Shown here: positions 1 to 8,314 of the stretch, one piece after another
Layout: each line of letters starts with the position of its first letter
Numbering within the stretch: the stretch's first letter is position 1
Assembly (NCBI GenBank): GCA_937907055.1
Contig: CALCTW010000128.1
Coordinates: 1 to 14,087 of the forward strand
DNA length: 14,087 bases
Reading direction: 5' to 3'
Source: an uncultured Clostridia bacterium
GTDB lineage: Bacteria; Bacillota; Clostridia; Christensenellales; Aristaeellaceae
Notes under the pieces: generated by a model
What the model saw: the letters and a program-made list of their open reading frames with translations, nothing else
Databases searched by the model: none
Told to the model about the DNA's origin: nothing
Program-made: the position numbers and the translations under genes

Positions 1-3
1 ATG

Positions 4-45
4 ACAAAGGCACGATTCTCCCTCTCGCGAAAATCGTGCCTTTGT
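4..45 (+). other. Perfect 14-bp inverted repeat (hairpin)
   Basis: ACAAAGGCACGATT at 4-17 is exactly repeated in inverted form at 32-45, with a 14-nt loop. No T-run follows directly. It lies just before the terminator at 57-80, so it is probably part of the 3' untranslated end of an off-window gene or small RNA transcribed on the plus strand. Its role cannot be told from this fragment. Confidence 0.6.
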
Positions 46-56
46 TGATGGTCTGG

Positions 57-80
57 GACGGCGTTAAGCCGTCTTTTTTT
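57..80 (+). terminator. Rho-independent terminator of an upstream off-window gene
   Basis: GACGGC (57-62) and GCCGTC (68-73) form a stem around a GTTAA loop, followed by seven T (74-80). The T-run is on the plus strand, so it ends transcription entering the window from the left. Confidence 0.85.
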
Positions 81-97
81 ATTTGTCAGCATTATGA

Positions 98-295
98 TCA
101 TAGAACAAACAAGTCAATGATATGAGAAGTAAACCTATACCGGCATGATTCTTCATCACTATTCTCTTTATACAAGAAGTTCATTTCCATGAAAAACCGT
201 GCTGATACAGTTCGGTAAACCTGATACCGGAGAACAAAATTTTCCGGCACGAATGATACTTCTTTAAGATACAGGATTCTATCGTGATCCGACAT
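98..295 (-). CDS. Possible small hypothetical protein (65 aa)
   Basis: This is a minus-strand frame of 65 codons in the 370-base gap between the terminator at 57-80 and the SH3b gene, ending in TGA. The composition looks protein-like (LYLKEVSF, VLRYQVYR, many charged and aromatic residues). It faintly resembles small uncharacterised Firmicutes proteins, but I cannot assign a family. The ribosome site before the ATG at 295 is poor. In the same frame, 27 nt farther upstream, lies ATG-ATG-TAG (328-320). If TAG is read as sense in this genome, the gene could start at 328. It has no visible terminator and could be a decayed or spurious frame. Confidence 0.3.
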   Translation of the reverse strand: MSDHDRILYLKEVSFVPENFVLRYQVYRTVSARFFMEMNFLYKENSDEESCRYRFTSHIIDLFVL

Positions 296-375
296 TTCAA
301 CACCATTACATACCGTATTCTACATCATAAGAACTTCATATATTATTAAACTGTCACAATTTATTACGTTTTCAA

Positions 376-404
376 TTGACTTATTAACATTTTTGTAATA
401 AAAT
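376..404 (+). promoter_or_regulatory. Sigma-A promoter of the SH3b giant protein gene
   Basis: TTGACT (376-381) is separated by 17 bp from TAAAAT (399-404). Each box matches five of six consensus bases. The start site is expected near 411. The ribosome site AAGGAGA is at 434-440, 12 nt before the ATG at 453. Confidence 0.7.
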
Positions 405-452
405 AAATCTGTAAAACATGCCTCGCTTACGAAAAGGAGAACCTTTATCGTT

Positions 453-3400
453 ATGAAGAATTCCGCTTTTAAGAGAACCATCAGCGCACTGTTGGCAACA
501 GGAATCCTTTCCGTCACTTTCCCCGCTTTTGCGCAGGAGCGTGAAGGTAAAGTCATCGCAGACAGTGTGAATCTCAGGAAAGAAGCATCGATCGAGTCAA
601 CTGTATTATGTGCCCTGCCGCATGATACAACTGTTACGATCTTAGATGTCAACGGAGACTTCTATAAAGTCCGTTATGGAAGTGTCACCGGATATATTGC
701 GACAGATTACCTTGAGGACAGTGATCCTGTTGGGCACATCGGTATTGTCAATACCGCAACCGTGAATCTGCGGAAAGGTCCCGGTTTTGTTTATGATATT
801 TTACGGGTTCTTTCCAAGAATGACGAAGTGCGGATCCTGTCCGTTGATAATGAGTTTTATCAGGTCAGGATCGATCAAGTTACAGGCTATATACAACAGG
901 ACTATATCACTGTGACAAATACATTAGCGGATGACGATCAGACCTCGGAAAGTGTTCATCAATATGGTTATGTTAATACGAACAATGTGAATATGCGGTC
1001 TGAAGCGAATTCTTCTTCTGTGATCCTCTACCAGCTTAAGAAAGATACAAAGGTATTTGTATCAGAAAAAAAGAATGGCTATTATGGCATTGAATATAAT
1101 GGCCATAAAGGATTTATTGCCGATCAATACATCACGATCGGAACAAGCACGACGAACACGGCCGGTTTTTCCGGAAAAGGCGCTGTTAACACTGATTCTG
1201 TCAACATGCGTGAAAAGGCTTCCACTTCAAGCGGAATCATGTTTACGCTTACCAGAGGAACCGTCATAAATATTACAGGTATTGAGGGGGATTTTTACAA
1301 GGTCTCCTATAATGGCAGAACCGGTTATATCGTTAAGAACTATTTAACCCTTACAACGCAGCCCACCTCTACGCCTTATATCAATGCCACAGCAGCACCA
1401 GTCACCTCCGTAAACGGTAACGGAATCGTTATCTCCGACACTGTGAATATGCGCGAGAAGGCGTCGACGGACAGCGGTATTATGTATACGCTCCCCCGCA
1501 ATACGGTCGTGAAGATCACTGGAACTTCCGGTGATTTCTATAAAGTCCAATATAACGGCAGGACAGGCTATATAGTAAAAACGTATCTCTCGTTGACAAC
1601 ACAGGCAGTCAGTACGCCGAAGCCTTCTGCAACGGCAACTCCCGCGCCTGTTCTGAAAAACGGATCCGTGAACTCTGATACTGTAAACATGCGTGAAAAG
1701 GCTTCTACCGCCAGCGGTATCATGTATACACTTCCGCGCGGGACTGTTGTCAAGATCACAGCCTCTGAGGGTGATTTCTACAAAGTAAGTTACAATGGAA
1801 AAACCGGCTACATCGTCAAGACTTATCTGACCTTGACAAATGATCCGACTTCCGCTCCGGTAAAAACTGCGACCAGTACTCCGAAGCCCGTTAACAACAG
1901 TAATGGTTATGTATCATCTGATACATTGAATATGCGTGAACAGCCTTCGACAGGCAGTGCGATCCTCTATGTTCTGACAAGAGGAACCGTCGTAAAGATC
2001 ACAGGTGAAACAAACGATTTCTATAAAATCAGTTATAACAGCAAAACCGGCTATGTTGCCAAGCAATACCTGACATTGACAGATCAGCCCGTTTCAGTTA
2101 CAACTGTTTCAGTGACGGCGAAGCCGGCAAATGCCGAAAACGGAAAGGTCATCAGCGATACAGTCAATATGCGTGAACACGCGTCAACAGCAAGTGAGAT
2201 TATTTCTGTTCTGACGCGAGATACTGTCGTAAAGATCATGTCTGTTGAAGGTGATTTTTACAAGGTGACCTATAACGGAAGAAACGGTTACATTTACAGC
2301 AAATTCTTGTCTCTCACAAGCGAACCCACTACTGCTCCGAAAAAGGCTGCAGCCACAGCCGCGCCTTCTGTTGTCGGCAGCAATGCAGTTATCACCGCAG
2401 ATAAACTTAACATGCGCAGTAAAGCCTCGGCATCTGCTGAAGTGCTCTGTTCTATTGAAAAAGGTACAGTTGTCAAGATCAGTGCAGTCGAGGGAGACTT
2501 CTACAAGGTATCTTATAACGGAAAGACCGGATATGTCTCAAAGCAATACACTTCGATTACATCCAAGGCTGTATCTACTCCCAGGCCGGCAACACCTACT
2601 CCCGCGCCAAAGACCTCTCTGAGCGGGAGCGGAAGAGTGAATGGCGCAACTGTAAATGTCCGTTCCGCCGCTTCCACTTCTTCAGACGCGCTTTTCCAGT
2701 TACCCGCCGGAACAATTGTAACGGTAACAGCACTTGAAGGCAATTTTTATAAGATCCGCTATAACAATACAACCGGTTACATTTCTAAAGATTATCTGCT
2801 GCTGATCTCCGGAAACACGGCTACCCCTGCCGCGACCGCGAAAGCAACAGCCAAGCCTGTCACTTCTTCCGCTGTTAACTCCTACGGTAAGACCACACCG
2901 GCAACGCTGAACATCAGATAGAAACCGTCAACAGATTCCGCGGTGATCGCCCAGATCCGTTCCGGAGAATCCATCTACATTCTTTCTTCAGAAGGTGACT
3001 TTTACAAAGTCAAATATGACAATAAAACCGGTTATGTTGCCAGACAATATGTGACGCTGATTTCCGGTACTCCTTCTCCCGCTAAATCCGTTTCCCCCAC
3101 GACTACCCCAGCTGTTTCCACCAGTCAGTACGCGAATGTAACTTCCATCAGCGCGCTTGGTGACGCTCCCGGTTATCTGAGTTATGGCGACAGTGGCACA
3201 GGGGTTGAAAAACTACAGCAAGCCCTGAAGATAAAGGGATACTTTACCGGAACTGTAAACGGAAAATTCGGTACTTCTACGCAGGAAGCTTTAAAAGCTT
3301 ATCAGAGTAAAGCAGGAATCGCCGTTACAGGAAAAGCAGATTATGCAACGATCATGAAACTGTTCGGTAAAGTAAGCGAAACAAAAGTCGCGGATGATCC

Positions 3401-4070
3401 AAAGATGAATGGTATCACGCTCATCAGTCAGATCACCGTTCCGGCAACATCAAAGAAGGGTGACAGCGGCGCGAAGGTTATTGCCCTGCAGCAGGCATTA
3501 AAGATCAAAGGATATTTCAAGGTACCCATTGACGGCAACTTCGGCACGCAGACCACAAACGCTGTTCTCGCTTATCAAAAAGCCCGCGGACTTTCCCAGA
3601 CCGGAGAAGCAGACAACAATACCATCAAATCGATCTTTGGCGTTAACGCCGCGAATTATAATTACAAAACAGAAACGATCGATTGGTTCAAAAACGGCGA
3701 CAGTTTGCTTCCGAAGAAAGCTGTATTCACCGTAAAAGACTGCCTGACCGGTAAAACATTCAAGTGTAAACGCTGGAGCGGTGCCAATCACGCGGATTCA
3801 GAGCCGTTGACCGCCGAAGATACGGCCATAATGAAGAGTATTTATAATGGCACCTGGAGTTGGGCAAGGCGGCCGATTCTGGTCATGTACAATGGTCATG
3901 TCTATGCAGCCAGTATGAATGGTATGCCCCATGGTACGACCACGATCTCCAACAACAATTTCGACGGACATTTCTGTATCCATTTCACCGGAAGCATGAC
4001 GCATGGCTCCAAGAAGGTCGATCCGGACCATCAGAACGCCATCAAGCGCGCAATGGGTTATACCTGGTAA
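453..4070 (+). CDS. Secreted multi-SH3b, peptidoglycan-binding protein read through one in-frame TAG
   Basis: This is a putative cell-wall protein of about 1205 residues if the TAG at 2919-2921 is read as sense. It starts with a signal peptide (about 1-27, ending FAQ). Eleven bacterial SH3 repeats follow, beginning near residues 33, 97, 171, 243, 324, 404, 485, 564, 645, 726 and 810, each with a VNMRxxAS motif and a GDFYKVxYNGxTGYI motif, separated by Thr/Pro/Ala-rich linkers. The TAG lies inside repeat 11, directly after LNIR. The frame resumes with KPSTDSAVIAQIRSG and completes that repeat. Two peptidoglycan-binding (PG_binding_1-type) domains follow at about 908-975 and 1002-1065, each with LQQALKIKGYF. 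A conserved C-terminal domain (about 1068-1205; HADSEPLT, MNGMPHG, GHFCIHF) may bind metal; I know no firm function for it. The stop is TAA. The piece after TAG has only an internal GTG (2943) without a ribosome site, so it is unlikely to be a separate gene. The role, wall binding or remodelling, is inferred. Under the standard code this would be a nonsense-split gene. Confidence 0.85.
537..3060 (+). repeat. Eleven tandem SH3b-coding repeats (about 200-245 bp units)
   Basis: The gene body is a tandem array. Each unit encodes an ATGCG(T/C)GA-type stretch (NMRE), then a GDFYKV...GYI block, then a variable Thr/Pro/Ala linker. Units 4 to 8 (about 1180-2300) are closest to one another at the DNA level and look like recent duplications. 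Such arrays can change copy number by recombination and are prone to assembly collapse. Confidence 0.85.
2919..2921 (+). other. In-frame TAG codon inside SH3b repeat 11
   Basis: The codon order is AAC ATC AGA TAG AAA CCG TCA, giving N-I-R-TAG-K-P-S. In the other ten repeats this position, right after the Arg of the N-(M/L/V)-R motif, is Glu five times, Ser three times and Lys twice. A polar residue such as Gln or Glu would fit; CAG and GAG are each one base from TAG. The same frame stays open for 382 further codons, with recognisable domains, to TAA. Confidence 0.9.
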
Positions 4071-4077
4071 AAGTGAA

Positions 4078-4105
4078 GACTCCGCGTTTTTGCGGGGTCT
4101 TTTTT
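4078..4105 (+). terminator. Rho-independent terminator after the SH3b gene
   Basis: GACTCCGC (4078-4085) pairs with GCGGGGTC (4092-4099), with one G-U pair, around a six-base loop. Six T follow (4100-4105). It begins seven bases after the TAA stop, which confirms that the transcript extends past the TAG at 2919 to this point. Confidence 0.9.
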
Positions 4106-4136
4106 CATATGCTTCAATTCTTGTTACATTTGTGTG

Positions 4137-4165
4137 TTTTCAGCGAATATAAATTATGGTATAAT
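4137..4165 (+). promoter_or_regulatory. Promoter of the polysaccharide deacetylase gene
   Basis: A perfect TATAAT (4160-4165) is preceded by TGG, making an extended -10 element (TGnTATAAT). A weak -35 TTTTCA (4137-4142) lies 17 bp upstream. The start site is expected near 4172. A strong ribosome site AAGGAGGT (4178-4185) precedes the ATG at 4192. Confidence 0.75.
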
Positions 4166-4191
4166 AGAAATGGATTCAAGGAGGTATTGGA

Positions 4192-5988
4192 ATGCTTAAG
4201 AGAAGTTTATCATGCTTATTAGCTGTGATCATGTTCACTGCACTTTTTGCCGGTTTTTCCTTTGCGTCAGATGAACAGGTTCAGTTTATTGGTACCACAA
4301 AGGTATCAACTCTGCACATGCGTAATACACCCTCTACCGATGGCGGAATCATTCGCGATTATAAGAAGGGTACACAAGTCACGATCCTCGAGAACGATGG
4401 TAACTGGTGTTATGTTTCTGTCGGCGATCTTTCCGGCTACATGATGACCAAATATCTTGATATTAAAAGCAATCTGCCGCATGTAAGCTGGGGAAAGACC
4501 GCAGATGAGATCAGAATTCTTACGATCTACGCTGCTCCTGATGAGAATGCCGCCGTAAAGACACGTTTTTACTCCGGTGCCATCCTTGATGTGATCGAGA
4601 AGGGAACAAACGGCTGGCTCAAGGTACGTCTGAACGATCAGGTTGGTTATATACAAAGTGAAACAATCACAGACTACGATACAACCACATATAATATTTC
4701 CTCTCTTAAAAGTTCTATGAGCCCTTACTCTCTGATCACAACGCCACTCACTTTCGTAACTAAAGAATACGGCGATGAAATCACTGTTAATGGCTATTCC
4801 GGAGAAACCGAGTATACTTTCACTTATCCTATTACGGGGATCGGTTCTGCGGACGCGGTGATCAGTTCCTGGCTTAAAAAGCTTAAGAAGAATACCGCCC
4901 AGGCAGTCGGTTCAACACTCGAAGTGGACTATGAATCCTATCAAGCCGATGAACGTTATGTAAGCGTTATCCTGTCTGCTGAATATAAAGATTCCGTGTC
5001 ATCCTGTACTACACTTCTTGGTTTTAACATTGATCTTGTAACCGGGAATGTCCTGTATGGCTCTGACCTTTGTTCTAACATCTCTCGGGTTAATCTGGTA
5101 GTCGAAAGCAGAATCGGTAAGTTCTTCCTGACTCCCGCAGAAGGCTATAAGGGTATTCCTGATAAAAGCTGGCTGAATAACGCTGTTCTCACATCCGATG
5201 GGCTTTGCGTATACCTTCCCTCTGGTATTTATCTTCCTGTTTCATTAGGCGCTCAGAAGATTCAGATGAGTTACCGCGAACTCAGCGGTTTCCTTTCATT
5301 CGACAGTACACTCGCGACCGCTTCCTACATTGATCCTAAGAAACCCATGGTCTGCCTGACTTTTGACGATGGCCCCTCCGAATATACGCCGCTTCTTTTG
5401 GATCTTCTTGCTGAATACGGCGGTCACGCTTCGTTCTGTGTGTTAGGAAATCGTGTCGAAGACTATGCCTCCACGATCAAACGGATCGCCGCTGAAGGAA
5501 GCGAGATCGTTTCCCACACGTATGGACATAAGAAGCTCACGACGCTTTCAAATTCAAATGCTCGCTATCAGATATCTCAGGTAGAAGTAGAAGTCAATAA
5601 GATCATCGATTATGATATCAAGTGGCTTCGCTGCCCTTACGGAAGTAACAACAAGATGGTAAGAAGCATCTGCGCCGACTTAGGTATGTCCGTTGCTTTC
5701 TGGGAGATCGATACACTGGACTGGAGCACGAAAAGCCCCAGTAAAACGTTCAGCAAGATCAAGAGCGACGTCAAGAGCGGAGATATCATCCTCTGTCACG
5801 ACCTTTACGCGGAAACTTATCAGGCTATGCAGATGGCAATTCCGTGGCTTGTAGAACAGGGGTATCAGCTCGTTACGCTCAGTGAAATGTTCCAGTATTA
5901 CGAGGGTGGTGTTCAGGTCGGAACGACCTATCTGCGTATGAGCGATGAAAGCAATGCTGCTCTCCTCCATCCCGAATTATACCCGTAA
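4192..5988 (+). CDS. Secreted polysaccharide (peptidoglycan) deacetylase with SH3b domains
   Basis: This 598-aa exported enzyme probably removes acetyl groups from peptidoglycan or another wall glycan, as PdaC/PgdA-type NodB-family (CE4) proteins do. It has a signal peptide (about 1-26) and two SH3b domains (about 33-90 and 103-157). A middle region (about 175-375) resembles the DUF4163/DUF3298 module of PdaC, with a recognisable FNIDLVTGNVL stretch. The NodB catalytic domain spans about 383-570. All catalytic motifs look intact: TFDDGPS (metal Asp at 393, catalytic Asp at 392), SHTYGHKKL (two metal His), RCPYG, DTLDWS and ILCHDL. The C-terminal 25 residues are unrecognised. It has its own promoter and terminator and contains no TAG codon; the stop is TAA. 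It shares SH3b architecture with the gene before it, suggesting a joint role in wall maturation. Confidence 0.9.
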   Translation: MLKRSLSCLLAVIMFTALFAGFSFASDEQVQFIGTTKVSTLHMRNTPSTDGGIIRDYKKGTQVTILENDGNWCYVSVGDLSGYMMTKYLDIKSNLPHVSWGKTADEIRILTIYAAPDENAAVKTRFYSGAILDVIEKGTNGWLKVRLNDQVGYIQSETITDYDTTTYNISSLKSSMSPYSLITTPLTFVTKEYGDEITVNGYSGETEYTFTYPITGIGSADAVISSWLKKLKKNTAQAVGSTLEVDYESYQADERYVSVILSAEYKDSVSSCTTLLGFNIDLVTGNVLYGSDLCSNISRVNLVVESRIGKFFLTPAEGYKGIPDKSWLNNAVLTSDGLCVYLPSGIYLPVSLGAQKIQMSYRELSGFLSFDSTLATASYIDPKKPMVCLTFDDGPSEYTPLLLDLLAEYGGHASFCVLGNRVEDYASTIKRIAAEGSEIVSHTYGHKKLTTLSNSNARYQISQVEVEVNKIIDYDIKWLRCPYGSNNKMVRSICADLGMSVAFWEIDTLDWSTKSPSKTFSKIKSDVKSGDIILCHDLYAETYQAMQMAIPWLVEQGYQLVTLSEMFQYYEGGVQVGTTYLRMSDESNAALLHPELYP

Positions 5989-6001
5989 AATTTGATCATA
6001 G

Positions 6002-6041
6002 CAGTCTCCGATACCACATCGATGGTATCGGGGACTGTTTT
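6002..6041 (+). terminator. Rho-independent terminator of the deacetylase gene
   Basis: CAGTCTCCGATACC (6002-6015) pairs with GGTATCGGGGACTG (6024-6037) through 14 pairs including one wobble, followed by TTTT (6038-6041). The stem begins 13 bases past the TAA stop. Confidence 0.85.
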
Positions 6042-6050
6042 ATATTAAGT

Positions 6051-6092
6051 TGAAACAAGGCTGCATTCCTTCTGAAAGAATACAGCCTTGTT
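6051..6092 (-). terminator. Probable terminator of the GH3-proC operon
   Basis: AACAAGGCTGCATTC (6054-6068) and GAATACAGCCTTGTT (6078-6092) form a 15-bp stem. The single imperfect position is a G-U wobble only when transcribed on the minus strand (it is C-A on the plus strand), so it serves the minus-strand operon. The T-tract is short (TTGTTTCA). It faces the terminator at 6002-6041, so convergent genes are separated here. Confidence 0.7.
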
Positions 6093-6146
6093 CGTTAAAG
6101 ATATGGTCGAACACACGAAGACATATCTTTGCCTCAGTGTATGTTC

Positions 6147-6944
6147 TTACTTTTTACCCATCTGCGCGCTCTTCTCTGAGCAGGCTTTTATGCAGTCCAT
6201 CACAGCTGCACGGAAGCCTTCCTTTTCGAGGACTGCCACAGCTTCGATCGTGGTACCGCCGGGTGAGCAGACCATATCACGCAGAATTGCCGGATGCGTC
6301 CCTGTATCTTTTGCCAGCTTTGCGCTGCCAAATACCGCCTGCGTAGCAAACTTCAAAGCCTGTGCTTTTGTCATTCCGCCTCGCACACCGGCATCAGCAA
6401 TTGCTTCGATAAACATGAATACATACGCTGGAGCGCTTCCGCTGATACCAACAACAGTATCGATCAATTTTTCAGGAACAGTTTCCACTTCGCCTGTTGC
6501 AGCAAGAATTCTCAGCGCGTCAGCTTTATCCTGTTCGGTAACATTCTGATTAAAGCAAGCCGCAGTCATTCCGGCATTTACCATGGCCGGCGTATTGGGC
6601 ATGCAACGAACGATATGCGCCTCTGTTGACAGCATCTGCTCCAACATTTCGAGCGTAAAGCCGGGCGCAATGGAAATAATCAGTGTACGGTTGTAGTCAA
6701 TACTTTGCTTAATCTCAGCCAGAACCCCGGCAAGCATCTGCGGCTTTACAGCGAGCAGAATTACATCCGCAGAAGAAGCCTTTCTGTTATCACATACACT
6801 TTCAAAACCCATACCCTTCAGGAAATCCGTAACTTTAATATCAGCGGGTAATACATTCTCTTTCTCAAAGATTTTCTGATCGATGAGCGCTTTAAGAATG
6901 GCACCTCCCATATTACCGCAACCGATAACGCCTAAGGTCTTCAT
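6147..6944 (-). CDS. proC: Pyrroline-5-carboxylate reductase
   Basis: This 265-aa cytoplasmic enzyme catalyses the last step of proline synthesis, reducing 1-pyrroline-5-carboxylate to proline with NAD(P)H. Length is normal for the family. The N-terminal Rossmann fold shows GVIGCGNMGGAIL (residues 5-17). Other conserved blocks are ILLAVKPQ, RCMPNTPAMV and the C-terminal dimerisation signature GISGSAPAYVFMFIEAIADA, followed by SPGGTT. The ATG at 6944 is preceded by GGAGGT on the minus strand at about 6953-6958. It follows the GH3-like gene in one operon. If the GH3 gene reads through its TAG, the gap is only 15 nt. If not, it is 81 nt. The stop is TAA, and the hairpin at 6051-6092 ends the transcript. 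Confidence 0.97.
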   Translation of the reverse strand: MKTLGVIGCGNMGGAILKALIDQKIFEKENVLPADIKVTDFLKGMGFESVCDNRKASSADVILLAVKPQMLAGVLAEIKQSIDYNRTLIISIAPGFTLEMLEQMLSTEAHIVRCMPNTPAMVNAGMTAACFNQNVTEQDKADALRILAATGEVETVPEKLIDTVVGISGSAPAYVFMFIEAIADAGVRGGMTKAQALKFATQAVFGSAKLAKDTGTHPAILRDMVCSPGGTTIEAVAVLEKEGFRAAVMDCIKACSEKSAQMGKK

Positions 6945-6959
6945 TGTTCATTACCTCCA

Positions 6960-8093
6960 TTACTCAATCATGCCGTATTCCAATTTGAGACGAATGATCC
7001 GTTCTACACTTTCATTAATGCGTTCCTACGCGATCTCGCCGTTTTCTACCGCGTTCACGATCGTACTGATCGCCGAGACGGTATCAGAAGGCAAATATAG
7101 CATGTCGCATCCGGCTTTTATCGGGAGTATGATGATCTGCCAATCACTATAATTTGATTTCAGCACCGCTGAATCAAGTCGCGCTGATATGATGACACCA
7201 TTAAAATTCAGTTCATCACGCAGAATACCGTTAACGATCTTGTTTGAAAATGTCGCTGGTCTGTCAGAATCAAGCTCTTCATAATAAGCAGATGAGACCA
7301 TCACACATGAAGCATTACCTGCTATGCCCGAACGGAAAGGCAGAATGTCCTGCGCATAGAGTTTATCACGTTTTGTGCGGACAGTGACCTTATTTTCTTC
7401 TGTCTCAGTATCTGCATTGCCAATACCGGGAAAATGCTTATATACGGATATAATGCCATGATCCTGCAATCCGGTCATAACCTGCTGTGTCATAACAGCA
7501 ACTTCGGCAGGATCGGAACTATAGCACCGGTCCGTAAGTTCACCATTTGTCGCTGAGATTGATAAATCAGCCATAGGGCCAAGATTCATATTGTATCCCA
7601 GATTATTAAGATAATCGGCGATAGCAACGCCGCTTTCATACGCTTCAGAAACATCACCGGTTTTCCCAATAACACTCGGCGAAGAAATATTCGATAACTG
7701 TAGTTTTTGAGAAACACGGCTGACGCTGCCGCCCTCCTCCTCGCTTATAATAAAGGGAACAACGGGCGCGGTTTTTAACTCATTGATCATTGCGCTTAAA
7801 GAAGCAGCACTCTCAATATTCTTGCCAAAGATAACAATACCGCCGTAGACACGCTTCTGCATCATCTCGGCATCAAGATCATAATCATGTATGACAAAAT
7901 TAGATACAGCAGACCATTTTTCCGGTACTGTGATGATCATCTGCGCTGCTTTTTCATGCAGACTCATTTCACTTACTATTTCTTTGGCTCTTTCCTTCAC
8001 AGAATCATCTTCAGCATATACGGACGATAAAACAATTGCCAGAGAAAACAGAACGATAACCGACAAAACACAAAATTCCCTTTTCTTCTTCAT
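6960..8093 (-). CDS. Secreted GH3-fold (NagZ-like) protein, catalytic residues lost, read through one in-frame TAG
   Basis: This is a 377-residue exported protein of glycoside hydrolase family 3 if the TAG at 7026-7028 is sense. It has a signal peptide (about 1-27, ending VYA), then family blocks VYGGIVIFGKNI, SEEEGGSVSRV, NLGPMADLS, KHFPGIG (219-225) and FNGVII. After TAG (residue 356) the frame continues ERINESVERIIRLKLEYG and ends at TAA. This is the usual GH3 C-terminal helix (ISEERIxESVxRILxLK), so the natural end is 6960. The active site is degenerate. The DxH acid/base motif after KHFPG is ETE (230-232 region), and the nucleophile Asp of the usual VITD(A/S)L motif is Ala304 (IISARL). 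EGGRV is EGGSV. It is therefore probably a non-catalytic wall-glycan binder or regulator rather than an active N-acetylglucosaminidase. ProC follows in the operon. Confidence 0.85.
7026..7028 (-). other. In-frame TAG codon in the GH3-like gene
   Basis: Minus-strand codons run GAG ATC GCG TAG GAA CGC ATT AAT, giving E-I-A-TAG-E-R-I-N. GH3 relatives usually have I-(S/P/A)-(E/Q)-E-R-I here, so the TAG falls on a position that is normally Glu or Gln. The next 21 codons match the conserved family C-terminus and end in TAA at 6960-6962. Confidence 0.9.
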
Positions 8094-8149
8094 GCCTCGC
8101 TCCTGACTATTTTTGAACTACCGCTTCATTTCAAGCTTTGTTCCAAATT

Positions 8150-8155
8150 ATTATA
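8150..8155 (-). promoter_or_regulatory. -10 element for the GH3-proC operon
   Basis: TATAAT on the minus strand at 8155-8150 lies 57 nt before the GH3 ATG. No good -35 is visible 16-18 bp upstream. The ribosome site AGGAG sits about 8100-8104. The short inverted repeat TGTCA-N6-TGACA (8220-8235) lies between the two divergent promoters and could be an operator, but this is weak. Confidence 0.4.
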
Positions 8156-8245
8156 TTGCACGGATAGCCGTTAAATCCTGCACAGAACGCGGAAAAACAA
8201 TTCTTGAACAACAGGGTTGTGTCACGTTTCTGACATGTTTTTTCC

Positions 8246-8275
8246 TTGACGTTGAAAATGCGATAATGATATAAT
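8246..8275 (+). promoter_or_regulatory. Promoter of the membrane protein gene
   Basis: TTGACG (8246-8251) is separated by 18 bp from a perfect TATAAT (8270-8275), which is preceded by TGA (extended -10). The start site is expected near 8282. The ribosome site GGAAGGA is at 8299-8305, before the ATG at 8315. Confidence 0.75.
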
Positions 8276-8314
8276 TATAATATCAGATCATACATCTTGG
8301 AAGGATCGGTGCAT

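Noticed and set aside
320..652. 110-codon minus-strand frame over the SH3b gene start
   Set aside because: Most of it is antisense to the promoter, signal peptide and first SH3b repeat of a well-supported gene. Only the part below 328 might matter, for the small frame at 98-295.
537..3060. CRISPR-like array
   Set aside because: The repeats are long, coding and degenerate, and match SH3b domains; there are no short direct repeats with unique spacers.
2943..4070. Separate 375-aa gene beginning at GTG 2943
   Set aside because: It begins in the middle of SH3b repeat 11, has no ribosome site or signal peptide, and is in frame with the gene before the TAG.
6050..6629. Overlapping plus-strand frames opposite proC
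   Set aside because: These are shadows of proC, which is unmistakable on the minus strand.
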